This document shows, piece after piece, positions 1-7,973 of a stretch of DNA of 64,000 nucleotides (the first letter of the stretch is position 1; each line of letters opens with the position of its first letter). The stretch is from Rhizobium lentis (GTDB lineage Bacteria; Pseudomonadota; Alphaproteobacteria; Rhizobiales; Rhizobiaceae). A program made the position numbers and the translations under genes. The notes under the pieces were generated by a model. That model was given only the letters and a program-made list of their open reading frames with translations. It did no database searches and was not told the origin of the DNA. The DNA lies in assembly GCF_014200175.1 (NCBI RefSeq), contig NZ_JACHBD010000012.1:153044-217043 (forward strand). Reading direction: 5' to 3'.

Positions 1-96
1 ACTTAAACAACTTTACCCTTGACGAGTGTCTTTAGCCGGAGTCTACCAGTGCCGTTCCGGCCCGGACGAACATCAACTGGGGAAAAGTTTAACGTC

Positions 97-297
97 ATGA
101 GAATACGTTTTTTTAAGCAGACACGGCGGTTCGAGGTATATTTCGAGATGGAGGAGAAGCGCATCCTTGACCGCTTCTTTGATCGGCGATTTGAGAACGG
201 CAGCCACGAATTTTGGCTTGGTCGGTTCTACCTGACTTTCCACATCTACCTACGTGAAGCGAAGGTTAGCTGCCCTGAGGAGACCACAACCGCGTGA
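97..297 (+). CDS. Small hypothetical protein of the phage-like element (66 aa)
   Basis: I do not recognise this protein. Starting at the ATG at 97 it would be 66 residues, rich in Arg, Phe and Glu, with no signal peptide and no clear membrane segment. A longer form starting at 19 exists, but its extra N-terminus (Pro/Arg/Thr-rich) looks non-coding. A weak GGGGAAAAG purine run lies about 12 bases before the ATG. It sits at the far left of the phage-like element, so it could be an early or tail-proximal phage protein, or the edge of a decayed gene. Coding status is uncertain. Confidence 0.3.
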   Translation: MRIRFFKQTRRFEVYFEMEEKRILDRFFDRRFENGSHEFWLGRFYLTFHIYLREAKVSCPEETTTA

Positions 298-683
298 GTA
301 CGCGCCGCTTGAAAGACCGGTTTTGCTCATTGGCCGGCCCCCTCGCAGCGTTTCAGAAAGTCGGCGGGCCTTTCATGCGGGCCAGCAAGAACGCAACAAA
401 GTCTCATCGTGGAGAACGAAAAAGGCCAAGGTCTCGCTCACCTTGGTCCTATTCCTAACCCCCTGATGAAGGGGCGGGAGGCTTTCGGGGTTCCCGCTCT
501 GAACGATAGGCGAATGTGCCTAAGCCTTCAATCTGCACATCGCCATTCTTTCCTCTGACGTATTGGCCCTACAGGAGCTTCGGGGGCTTGGCGAGTAGTC
601 TCGCTCCAGAAACTGCTCACGCTTAAAATCGCCCTGATTGCCGAGCCGCTGTTGTTGGCTGCTTCAAGAACATCGACCGAACC

Positions 684-708
684 GATTACCACTCCCTTAA
701 GCGAAAGC
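684..708 (+). promoter_or_regulatory. T7-like phage RNA polymerase promoter, copy 1 (candidate)
   Basis: Contains GATTACCACTCCCTTAAG. It shares ATTACCACTCCCTT with copy 2 at 791 and resembles the T7 late promoter (TACGACTCACTATAGGG). It lies in non-coding sequence on the same strand as the virion genes downstream. The call rests on similarity between the three copies and to T7; no phage RNA polymerase gene is visible in the window. Confidence 0.5.
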
Positions 709-790
709 TCATGACCGCCCCTAAACCAGCAGGTCTCATAACGTGAACAACTCCGACGCCCACAAGGCTCAGAGCGCGCTCGGTCGCGGG

Positions 791-817
791 TAATTACCAC
801 TCCCTTTAGGAGAGACC
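791..817 (+). promoter_or_regulatory. T7-like phage RNA polymerase promoter, copy 2 (best match)
   Basis: Reads TAATTACCACTCCCTTTAGG followed by AGAGACC. Against the T7 consensus the blocks TAC, ACTC, CT, TAGG and GAGA line up in order with near-identical spacing, including the GGAGAGA-like initiation region. It is the closest of the three copies to T7 and is the reason for calling the whole set phage promoters. Transcription would run toward the virion genes that begin at 1260. Confidence 0.6.
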
Positions 818-854
818 AAGGAATTTGGTTGAAGGAGCGATTATAAGACAACTC

Positions 855-882
855 GGAATTACCACCCACTTATGAGAAGACC
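855..882 (+). promoter_or_regulatory. T7-like phage RNA polymerase promoter, copy 3 (candidate)
   Basis: Reads GGAATTACCACCCACTTATG followed by AGAAGACC. It shares AATTACCAC, the CACT/CTT core and the GAGAA(G)ACC tail with copy 2. The spacing between copies is about 107 and 64 bp, so these are separate sites and not one duplicated block. Confidence 0.5.
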
Positions 883-1162
883 AGGGGGGAAAGACCAACA
901 TCTTGAATGAAAGGGGTAGAGGAGGAACTGATGAAATCAGGGTGATCTCTTCTGATCTTCATGAGGACGATGTTGGTACTTACAAACTCAATCCACTTAT
1001 ATTTTCCCTTACGGTTCACCTTGATGTCCCCTTGAAGGACGCCTCGACTTCCCCACGATCACCCGCACAGTCCATCCATGGACGCTCGACACCTGAGAGT
1101 GCGCTGACTGGTCCCTTAGATTTGAGAGGCCAGTCCTTCGTTCTCGTAGGCTGTGGTGGCCC

Positions 1163-1202
1163 CCGGTCCTCTTGTCGCTTGTCCTGCTGACGAGAGGGCC
1201 GG
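1163..1202 (+). terminator. Strong hairpin before the virion genes
   Basis: Inverted repeat of CCGGTCCTCTTGTC (1163-1176) and GACGAGAGGGCCGG (1189-1202): a 14-bp stem with two mismatches and a 12-base loop, followed by TCTTAT and not a pure T run. Phage terminators of the T7 type are hairpins of this kind. It could also be an RNA processing site upstream of the 1260 gene. Confidence 0.4.
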
Positions 1203-1259
1203 TCTTATGCACCACGCCTCGATACGCCCTCACCACCACAAGTCCCTCGAAAGAACATC

Positions 1260-1640
1260 ATGAGCAATGAAACTTCCTGCATCGGACGGGAGGATGGCGA
1301 AGCTTTGTCTGCGTCATCTCCTCGACCGTCCGTCACTAAGATAACCATTCGCCCCATCAGCCTCGGCAGCCGGGGGCAGAATTACTCGGTCTCCCTCGAC
1401 GGCGCTGTCATCATCGCCAGCTCCCGCAACCCGACAGGAGATGCATGCCGTCACTTGGTCGCCTCTGGTCGATCTGGCCAGCTTGAAGTCTGGGACGATG
1501 CCCGCCCCCACCCTCGGTTTGTCATCCCCGACATTGTCAAGGCAGCAGCCATCACGGTCAGTGAAAGCGAGCGTCACGGCCCCCGGTTCACCGTCTACAA
1601 GGCCCTCCCCCAGTTCACGAAGGGGGCGTCCAATGTGTGA
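1260..1640 (+). CDS. Small phage protein upstream of the gp14-like gene
   Basis: A 126-residue protein without signal peptide or membrane segment. Its centre (NYSVSLDGAVIIASSRNP, then DACRHLVASG) and its C-terminal half (ITVSESERHGPRFTVYK) resemble small proteins I recall from alphaproteobacterial prophages, where a short sheet-rich domain ends in an HGPRxxxxKP-like motif. Function is unknown. The gene overlaps the next one by 8 bases (ATGTGTGA), which indicates translational coupling inside the virion operon. Confidence 0.65.
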   Translation: MSNETSCIGREDGEALSASSPRPSVTKITIRPISLGSRGQNYSVSLDGAVIIASSRNPTGDACRHLVASGRSGQLEVWDDARPHPRFVIPDIVKAAAITVSESERHGPRFTVYKALPQFTKGASNV

Positions 1641-2175
1641 CCCCGGCTCGATGATCGGATTAGCCATCGGCGCGGCGTCGCAAGCGCTCCAGTACCGGAG
1701 CGATGTAGCCGCTGCGGATGAGCAGAATAGACTTTATCGGCAGAATGCTGCCCGAGCCAACCAGAATGCCCGCGACCAAATGTTCCAGACCCAGCAGCGC
1801 ATGCTGCAGGAGCAGGAGAAGGCCGGCGCTGAGAAGGCTGACAATCTCCGCGATGCGCGTGAGGCCAAGGCGACAGCAACCGTAGCAGCCGGCGAGAGTG
1901 GCGTGGCCGGTCTATCGGTCGATGCACTCCTGTCTGAGTTCGATGGTCGTGCTGCTCAGGCGAACGACCGCGTTGACCAGAACACCGAGTGGACCCTCAA
2001 CCAGCTCAACAATGAAATGAAGGGCATCCGCTCGAACGCCGAAGACCGCATCAACTCGGTCCAGCGCTCGGCCAAACCGTCCTTCTTCGATGCTGGTCTC
2101 AGGATCGCTGGGAAGGGCGTCGATTCCTACAACGACTACAAGCGAGCTGAGCTTGAGGCCCGTCGCGGCCGATAA
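1633..2175 (+). CDS. T7 gp14-like internal virion (ejection) protein
   Basis: Encodes 180 residues from the ATG at 1633, close to the 196 residues of T7 gp14. The N-terminus is a short Gly/Ala hydrophobic segment (MIGLAIGAASQALQY) followed by a long Gln/Ala/Glu/Arg-rich helix (about residues 22-80) and another helical region. This is the layout of T7-type gp14, which leaves the capsid core at infection and enters the host outer membrane to form part of the DNA ejection channel. The frame could be extended upstream to 1441, but that part reads like the shadow of the preceding gene and the 8-base overlap supports 1633. It belongs with the large gp16-like gene downstream. Confidence 0.7.
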   Translation: MCDPGSMIGLAIGAASQALQYRSDVAAADEQNRLYRQNAARANQNARDQMFQTQQRMLQEQEKAGAEKADNLRDAREAKATATVAAGESGVAGLSVDALLSEFDGRAAQANDRVDQNTEWTLNQLNNEMKGIRSNAEDRINSVQRSAKPSFFDAGLRIAGKGVDSYNDYKRAELEARRGR

Positions 2176-2238
2176 ACCTGCGCCCCGCATACCCCATCCG
2201 AGGCCTTTCTTACCACCACCACAGCAACGAGTAAGCCC

Positions 2239-2541
2239 ATGAACTTCCCCCGTATCAATACCATGACCACAGAAATGCACACCGGAGACGTGCAGCGCCT
2301 CCGATTTGTCGTACTCAATGGCAGCGCCGCGTACTTCCTTGCCAAAGATGTAGGCTCCCTCATTGGCCTTAGAGCCGATGACGATGGCGACTATCGGTCC
2401 GTCCTCGAACAGTTCGGCATCAGTTTTTTCGACGCAGTCGTCTCCGACCAGTCCGGCCCCATAGGCTCCCACGCACTGATAACAGAGCAGGACTACAAGC
2501 GGCTCATCGCAGAAGCCATCAAGCGTTTGGCAGTGGCGTAA
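2239..2541 (+). CDS. Small phage protein with a BRO-N-like core
   Basis: A 100-residue protein lying between the gp14-like and gp16-like genes, where T7 has the much larger gp15. Residues about 22-45 (LRFVVLNGSAAYFLAKDVGS) resemble the start of BRO-N domains, in which a strand pair is followed by a FxAKDVA-type helix; the remainder (DYKRLIAEAIKRLA) is helical. BRO-N domains are DNA-binding modules of phages and large DNA viruses. The match is short, so the assignment is tentative. The following gene starts 10 bases after its stop. Confidence 0.5.
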   Translation: MNFPRINTMTTEMHTGDVQRLRFVVLNGSAAYFLAKDVGSLIGLRADDDGDYRSVLEQFGISFFDAVVSDQSGPIGSHALITEQDYKRLIAEAIKRLAVA

Positions 2542-2551
2542 GGGAACCCTC

Positions 2552-5500
2552 ATGGCTGACATCAGGTCCATCATCATCGACGCCGCGAACCGCTATGGCA
2601 TCCCGTCGCAAGAGGCCCTTCAGATGGGCCAGATCGAGAGCGGCCTCAATCCCCACGCTCAGAACCCCAATTCCACTGCAGGCGGGCTGTTTCAGTTCAT
2701 CGACGGCACGTGGTCTAAGTACGGAAAGGGGACTTCTAAGTATGACCCCTATGCCAACGCCGACGCTGCAATGAGACTGGCCCGAGACAACATCAATTTC
2801 CTCAAGAGCAAACTCGGCCGGGACATCACGGGCGGCGAAATGTATCTCGCTCATCAGCAGGGTGCGGGAGGGGCGTTGAACCTCCTCACCAATCCCGATG
2901 CTCGTGCCGTGGATGTCACCACACACGCGGCCATCACCGGCAATGGCGGGAACCTCGACATGACGGCTTCCGAGTTCGCCAGCCTGTGGACCAAGAAGAT
3001 GGACGGTACCACGGTCGGTAGCGGTCCCTCGGGCATCGTCATGCCGGGATCGATGGGAAACTCCCAAAACCCCGGTGACTACTCAGTCCATGATCAGGGC
3101 CGCATCAGTGCCTCTGACGTGATCCCCACGATGAACCTCACGCGGGCTGAAGAGGTCCAGCAGGAGAAGGATCGTGTCGCCGCTCAGCCGTCCTACGGGG
3201 ACGCTATCGCAACCGCAGTGAAGAACGAGTGGTCGGTACTGACGCCCTTTCGTGCGCTGGGTCACTACGACCCTGAGCCCGACTACAAGCTCACCAAGGA
3301 GAAGCTCGAAGCCTTCGGCCGGAACATCCCAGACGACTACCTCGACGAGTTCGAGGACGCGGTCTCTGATGAGCATGCTGAAGCGATCCGCAACAGGCTC
3401 CTGACGCAGCTCGAAGACAACCGCAAGATCGCCTCGCTGGGCACGGCAGGAACCGTCATCTCCATGGGCGCTGCCCTGACTGACCCCGGCGCTATCGCCG
3501 CAACGGCGGCTATCGGCGCAGTAACGGGGGGCTTCGGTGTCCCCGCTGCGGTGGCTGCTCGTCTCGGCCGTGTGGGCTTGGTCGGGCTGGCTGCGGCTGA
3601 GGGTGTGGCCGGCAATCTCGCCACCGACATCCCGCTCGTGGCCGTCGACCCGACCCGTGACGTTTCCTTCGACGAGCTGAAGTACAGCATCGGTACCGGT
3701 CTCGTTATGGGCGGCACACTGGGGGCCTTCAGGCGCAACCCGATGCTGAACGAGGAGGCCAAGCAGGTTGCCCGTATCGGGCAGCGTATGCAGAACGAGG
3801 CGCTTGCCCCGGCTAACCCCGGCTCGGTGGGCGCTGCTGCAGCCATGGGTGACAACTTCACTCGCAACGATACCGCCAACCTGATCGACGACTTCAAGAG
3901 GCTCGACCCCAAGGGAACCTTCCTGAACTGGCGGGTGGATACGGTCGGGCAGCTCATGGCCTCCAAGAACCCGCTGGCCCAGACCATGGCCCGCTACCTC
4001 GGTGAGGACGGTGTTCGTGCCCAGAAGGGCAGTGGAGTGGTGACCGAGATCGCCGCGACCGAGCGCATGCAGCGCCGACTGCGTGTGGCCCAGGTCAACT
4101 GGTACCGGGGCTATGGCGATGCGTGGAAGAAGTTCCGCAAGGCCAACGGCATCAGCGCCTTCAACAGCAAGGATGCCGAGCTGAAGTTCAAGGACCAGAT
4201 CGCTGACTACATCCGCGAGGAGAGCCCCTCAGCCCGCGCTCAGTTCCCCGCTGAGGTGAAGCAAGCGGCCGGCGCATTCCAGGCCGAGATGAAGTCGTTC
4301 TGGCAGGAGGCTCAGAAGCTGGGCATCACGAGGTCCGAGCATGGTGTGGAGAACTACTTCCCCCGCTATGCACACCTCGCCAAGGCCACCAAGCTGATCA
4401 GGGACGTGGGTTATAGCATGGACCGCAAGGGTGGTCTGACGGACCTGTTCGCAGGGGCAATCCTGAAGAAGCAGCCAGGGCTCGAGCCTCAGATCGCCAA
4501 GCGCATGGGCTATGCCATCCTTGACCGCTTCCAGAAGCTCAGCTCGGGGGAGGAGATGTTTGGTTCCGGCCACCTCGGCTTCGACCTCGACGACCTTGAG
4601 GCGGAACTGAAGAACTACCTCTCGGATGACGAGATCGCCAACGTTAAGGCGTGGGCATCGCGCAACGAGAAGAACGCCGATGAGGCGTCTGGACCGGCCC
4701 GCATGAAGGCCCGCATCATGCTCGACGAGAACCACTTCGGTGAGGTCTGGGACAAGCATGGCGCTCCACGTCAGGTCAGCATCTCCGACTTCTACGTCAA
4801 AGACCCGCACACGGCTTTCCAGCTCTACGCGCGCAACATGAGCGGCCAGCTCGCTATGGCCCGCATCCAAGTGCGTGACCCTGAGACCGGCAGCCTGCTG
4901 ATCGACGGGATCAAGAACGGGAACGACTGGCTGAAGCTGAAGAACCAGATCAAGTCGGTGGGCGAGGCGACCGGCGCGAACAACACGCTGGATGAGAAGA
5001 ACCTCGACTTCCTGTACTCGGCCATCACCGGCACACCGCTGGCTGGCATTGACCGTGGCTCCGATGGGGCGACGTTCCTGCGCATGCTGAGGGACTTCAA
5101 CTTCCTCCGTCTGATGGGTCAGGTCGGCTTCTCGCAGGTTCCTGAGTTCGGCCGTGTGGTCGCCCAGGCTGGGATCAAAACCACTTTCCAAGCGGTTCCT
5201 TCCTTCCGCCACCTGCTCGACATGGCCCGCTCGGGCAAGATGACCGACGAGGTGGCCGAGGAGCTGGACGCTATGGGAGCCTTCGGTAGCGACTACGAGC
5301 GCACTGCTCATTACCTCGAAACCGATGAGCTGGGCGTCCCGGTGACCAGTGGGACCGACTCGACGATGCAGAGAGTGGCCGGCGCGGTGAACCCCAAGCT
5401 CCACGCGATGAACCGCTTCGTCTCGATGGGCTCGGGCATGGCCCCGATCAACCGCGTGTTCCAGAAGTGGTCGGCCCGTGCGGCTGCCGTCAAGTTCACC

Positions 5501-6325
5501 AAGATGGCGATGTTCGGGGACAAGATCGACGCCGAGCGTCTGCGCGCCCTCGGGCTGGACAAGAAGGCTGTCGATCAGATCTTCGAAGCGATCAGGACGC
5601 ATGCCACCTTCAAGGGCGGTGTGAAGTCCCCCTCGAAGCTCCAGAGCCTCGGCATCAAGAAGTGGGATGGCAACACGTTGGCCTCGTTCGAGGATGCGAT
5701 GTTCCGGCTGAACCGGACGATGATCCTTGAGAACGACCCAGGCCAGATGCACCGCTGGATGGCTCACCCGATGGGCCAGATGATGATGCAGTTCCGCACG
5801 TTCGCCATGGCAGCCCACACGAAGGCGCTCCTTCAGGGCCTCAACATGCGCGATCTCCCGGCGATCAATGGCGCTCTGGCGTCGAGCTTCCTCGGTGCTG
5901 CAGTCTATGCCGGCCAGACGCACCTCAACCTGCTCGGCAGGAGCGACAGAGAAAAGCAGCTTAAAGAGCGCCTAACGTTGGAGAATCTCGGGCTTGCGGG
6001 GTTCGCTAGGTCGTCTGAGAGTGCGCTGGTGCCCATGTTCGCTGATATCGGTTGGCAGTTCTTCGACGACGCTCCCCTGTTCGACAGCCGTTCATCTGGC
6101 CTGAAGACCACAATGCAGGGGGCTCTGGGGAATCCCAGCGGTGATCTACTGTTCTCTGGTGTTGCTGCAGTCGGTGGTGTGACATCGGCGTTGGCCGGTG
6201 ATGACTACTCCCGGGAGGACTACGAGAACCTCAGGCGGGTTCTTCCATTCTCCCGCATGATGGGCACGGTCCAGTTCCTCAATTGGGCTGGTTCGGGCTT
6301 GCCACGTAGGGAACTTCGAGACTGA
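2552..6325 (+). CDS. T7 gp16-like internal virion protein with lytic transglycosylase domain
   Basis: A 1257-residue protein, near the 1318 residues of T7 gp16. Residues about 5-125 form a lysozyme-like transglycosylase (SLT) domain: catalytic Glu29 in QIESGL, then TAGGLFQFIDGTW and AHQQGAGGA. About residues 285-350 are a long Gly/Ala/Val hydrophobic segment that could enter a membrane. The rest is helical with no other domain I can name. In T7-type phages this protein sits in the capsid core, locally opens peptidoglycan and forms the inner-membrane part of the DNA conduit. The frame is intact over 3.7 kb, so recent inactivation is unlikely. No tail-fibre gene follows, which a complete T7-type virion operon would have. 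Confidence 0.8.
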   Translation: MADIRSIIIDAANRYGIPSQEALQMGQIESGLNPHAQNPNSTAGGLFQFIDGTWSKYGKGTSKYDPYANADAAMRLARDNINFLKSKLGRDITGGEMYLAHQQGAGGALNLLTNPDARAVDVTTHAAITGNGGNLDMTASEFASLWTKKMDGTTVGSGPSGIVMPGSMGNSQNPGDYSVHDQGRISASDVIPTMNLTRAEEVQQEKDRVAAQPSYGDAIATAVKNEWSVLTPFRALGHYDPEPDYKLTKEKLEAFGRNIPDDYLDEFEDAVSDEHAEAIRNRLLTQLEDNRKIASLGTAGTVISMGAALTDPGAIAATAAIGAVTGGFGVPAAVAARLGRVGLVGLAAAEGVAGNLATDIPLVAVDPTRDVSFDELKYSIGTGLVMGGTLGAFRRNPMLNEEAKQVARIGQRMQNEALAPANPGSVGAAAAMGDNFTRNDTANLIDDFKRLDPKGTFLNWRVDTVGQLMASKNPLAQTMARYLGEDGVRAQKGSGVVTEIAATERMQRRLRVAQVNWYRGYGDAWKKFRKANGISAFNSKDAELKFKDQIADYIREESPSARAQFPAEVKQAAGAFQAEMKSFWQEAQKLGITRSEHGVENYFPRYAHLAKATKLIRDVGYSMDRKGGLTDLFAGAILKKQPGLEPQIAKRMGYAILDRFQKLSSGEEMFGSGHLGFDLDDLEAELKNYLSDDEIANVKAWASRNEKNADEASGPARMKARIMLDENHFGEVWDKHGAPRQVSISDFYVKDPHTAFQLYARNMSGQLAMARIQVRDPETGSLLIDGIKNGNDWLKLKNQIKSVGEATGANNTLDEKNLDFLYSAITGTPLAGIDRGSDGATFLRMLRDFNFLRLMGQVGFSQVPEFGRVVAQAGIKTTFQAVPSFRHLLDMARSGKMTDEVAEELDAMGAFGSDYERTAHYLETDELGVPVTSGTDSTMQRVAGAVNPKLHAMNRFVSMGSGMAPINRVFQKWSARAAAVKFTKMAMFGDKIDAERLRALGLDKKAVDQIFEAIRTHATFKGGVKSPSKLQSLGIKKWDGNTLASFEDAMFRLNRTMILENDPGQMHRWMAHPMGQMMMQFRTFAMAAHTKALLQGLNMRDLPAINGALASSFLGAAVYAGQTHLNLLGRSDREKQLKERLTLENLGLAGFARSSESALVPMFADIGWQFFDDAPLFDSRSSGLKTTMQGALGNPSGDLLFSGVAAVGGVTSALAGDDYSREDYENLRRVLPFSRMMGTVQFLNWAGSGLPRRELRD

Positions 6326-6705
6326 CAATAGCGTGTCCCTGAGGGAAACCTTGGGGACATGCTCATTCCCCCTCGGCCTGCCTTACCCTCACGACAGTCA
6401 TTTCATGGTCATCGGGTTATCCGGGGGGCTGAGGAGGCGAAATATCTGCAGCAAAAATTTCTGAGGTCAAATCAGATATAAGGAACCGGCAGTTCCCCCC
6501 GCTGCCCCGCTGTCCACACAATTCCACAGGCCCAGCCACGGCCGATCTGATAAAATTCCCTCTGATTACAATGGGTTATTGCATCTGATTCGCGGCATCG
6601 ATACGATTCGTCTGCTGACTTGGCTGTTGTGCCTGTCGGCGTGAGCACGGTCTTTTGACCGAGCCGTTGAAGCTTCTGATACCGCTCCACATCAGGAAAC
6701 CACGG
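6326..6705. other. Intergenic control region before the MarR-like gene
   Basis: About 380 bp without a gene. Directly after the gp16-like stop is a TGTCCC/GGGACA inverted repeat (6334-6359), a possible terminator or recombinase-related site. Nearer the regulator there are four copies of ATCAGAT/(A)TCTGAT: 6471-6477, 6545-6551, 6561-6566 and 6583-6589. Repeated short motifs ahead of a DNA-binding protein gene are typical of autoregulatory operators, but this is inference. Confidence 0.4.
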
Positions 6706-7083
6706 ATGACATCAGCCGCCACCGCGCACGATCCTAGACCTATCCTCTTCAAAGCGTTCCAGTTCATAGAAAAGTTTCGCGAACTATTCCCTGACATTCC
6801 CATGCAGACCATTTCCGTCTTCCTCATCATCGCGATGAAACCCGGCATCTCTCAAAGGGAATTGCTGAAATTAATGGGCACCAGTCAGTCCGGCGTCTCG
6901 CGAAACGTGATGGCACTGGCAGACGTGAACCGTCATGGGAAGCCCGGTCTCGGTTTGATTGTCCAACTGCGCGACCCCTTCGACGCTCGGCAGATTAGCC
7001 TTGGGCTAAGCCCCACGGGAAAGCTAATTGTTGACAGGGTGATTGCGTCGTTGAGCAAGGTTTGGCCAGAGACACGTCCGTAA
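6706..7083 (+). CDS. MarR-like winged-helix regulator of the element
   Basis: A 125-residue protein from the ATG at 6706, preceded by AGGAAA at a normal distance; a TTG start at 6655 is open but less likely. The core (ISVFLIIAMKPGISQRELL then LMGTSQSGVSRNVMAL) is a helix-turn-helix, followed by a beta wing (GLIVQLRDPFDARQISLGLS) and a terminal helix beginning TPTGKLIVDR-like (SPTGKLIVDR), which is the MarR arrangement. It is likely the transcriptional switch of this element. Repeated TCTGAT motifs lie upstream of it and the recombinase gene is 105 bp downstream. Confidence 0.65.
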   Translation: MTSAATAHDPRPILFKAFQFIEKFRELFPDIPMQTISVFLIIAMKPGISQRELLKLMGTSQSGVSRNVMALADVNRHGKPGLGLIVQLRDPFDARQISLGLSPTGKLIVDRVIASLSKVWPETRP

Positions 7084-7123
7084 GGGTATACCGCAGCGGA
7101 CAGGATGAAATAGCTCGCTACGG

Positions 7124-7187
7124 TGTCCGATAGGGTTGACACAGGATTTTCGTACACATATCCATTCGGACGCAACCTTATCGGACA
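7124..7187 (+). promoter_or_regulatory. Inverted-repeat recombinase operator enclosing a promoter
   Basis: Left arm TGTCCGATAGGGTTG (7124-7138) and right arm CAACCTTATCGGACA (7173-7187) are inverted copies matching at 14 of 15 positions. Between them lies a promoter with a perfect -35 TTGACA (7136-7141), a 17-base spacer and a -10 TATCCA (7159-7164). The TGTCCGATAA arm resembles half-sites bound by serine resolvases and invertases. The recombinase start codon is two bases after the right arm, so self-repression, or a res/inversion site, is the natural reading. Confidence 0.65.
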
Positions 7188-7188
7188 T

Positions 7189-7836
7189 ATGGAGCGACCA
7201 GTGGCTACATTCCTTTACGCCCGCGTATCGACCTCAGAGCAGACGCTCGATCATCAGAAGACCCAAGCCGAGAAGTCGGGCTTCACCTTCGACCACGTAA
7301 TTGCTGACCATGGGGTCTCTGGTGTGTCGGTGCTCATGAAGGATAGACCCGAGGGTAAGCGTCTTTTCGATATGCTGCGAGCCGGTGACACGCTGGTAGT
7401 GCGCTGGGTCGACCGGCTGGGCAGAAACTACGCTGACGTGACTGACACCATCAGGGAATTCATTCGGCGGGGTGTGGTGATCAGGACCGTGATCAATGGC
7501 ATGACCTTTGACGGTTCGACCTCCGACCCAATGCAGATGGCCGTCAGAGACGCGATGATCAGCTTCATGGCTGCTTCAGCACAGGCCCAGGCCGAGGCCA
7601 CGAAGGAAGCCCAGAAGGCTGGTATCGCCAATGCGAGGGACAAAGGCGACGACAGCTACAAGGGTCGGAAGCCGAGTTACAGCCGCGAGCAATATACGAC
7701 GGTGGCTAGCCTCCTCGGCAAGAACGCCAGCGTGTCTGAGATCGCCCAGGCATCGGGCCTTACCCGACAAACGGTCTACAGGATCAAAGAAGACCCCGCA
7801 GCAGCAGAAAAGGCGCTTGCTGTCTGGTCTCTTTAG
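7189..7836 (+). CDS. Serine recombinase (resolvase/invertase family)
   Basis: A 215-residue small serine recombinase. The catalytic serine is Ser14 in LYARVSTSEQTLDHQ, and the conserved arginines lie in RPEGKRLFDMLRAGD and VVRWVDRLGR. A C-terminal helix-turn-helix (VSEIAQASGLTRQTVYRIK) binds the recombination site. A GTG start at 7123 would add 22 residues, but it lies upstream of the TTGACA promoter and inside the operator arm, so the ATG at 7189 is chosen. Such enzymes resolve cointegrates or invert DNA; they are not the tyrosine integrases that usually insert elements into tRNA genes, so another integrase may lie beyond the left edge. Confidence 0.9.
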   Translation: MERPVATFLYARVSTSEQTLDHQKTQAEKSGFTFDHVIADHGVSGVSVLMKDRPEGKRLFDMLRAGDTLVVRWVDRLGRNYADVTDTIREFIRRGVVIRTVINGMTFDGSTSDPMQMAVRDAMISFMAASAQAQAEATKEAQKAGIANARDKGDDSYKGRKPSYSREQYTTVASLLGKNASVSEIAQASGLTRQTVYRIKEDPAAAEKALAVWSL

Positions 7837-7973
7837 ACCGGCCTTCCTTCGAGGATTTGCGGGCGTTCGTTTCTCTTACCCTGATTATGTTTGTTTTCGC
7901 CTTCGGCCATTCCTGAAAACTCAGGGGTTGGAGCCAAGGGCCAACTCTCCCCACACCCCTCAAAGGAAACCTC

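Larger units (their letters stand above)
298..1259. other. Long gene-poor phage region with promoter-like repeats and hairpins
   Basis: Nearly 1 kb with no convincing gene. Open frames on both strands are short, compositionally odd and lack ribosome binding sites; the + frame 903-1190 is the least unlikely. The stretch contains a CCAAGG/CCTTGG hairpin (426-446), three tandem T7-promoter-like motifs (684-882), a GACTGG/CCAGTC hairpin near 1107-1138 and a strong hairpin at 1163-1202. In T7-type phages tail genes 11-13 would be expected before the gp14 homologue, so this may be a deletion scar or a compact control region. Confidence 0.5.

Noticed and set aside
528..869. Minus-strand 113-aa frame in the phage region
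   Set aside because: It covers the promoter-like repeats, has no ribosome binding site and has a non-protein-like composition.
903..1190. + strand 95-aa frame before the phage virion genes
   Set aside because: The first third looks protein-like, but the rest covers two hairpins and there is no ribosome binding site; a decayed gene cannot be excluded.
4229..5923. 564-aa open frame on the minus strand inside the gp16-like gene
   Set aside because: Leu/Arg/Glu/His-rich shadow of a GC-rich + strand gene with no ribosome binding site; the + strand protein has real domains.
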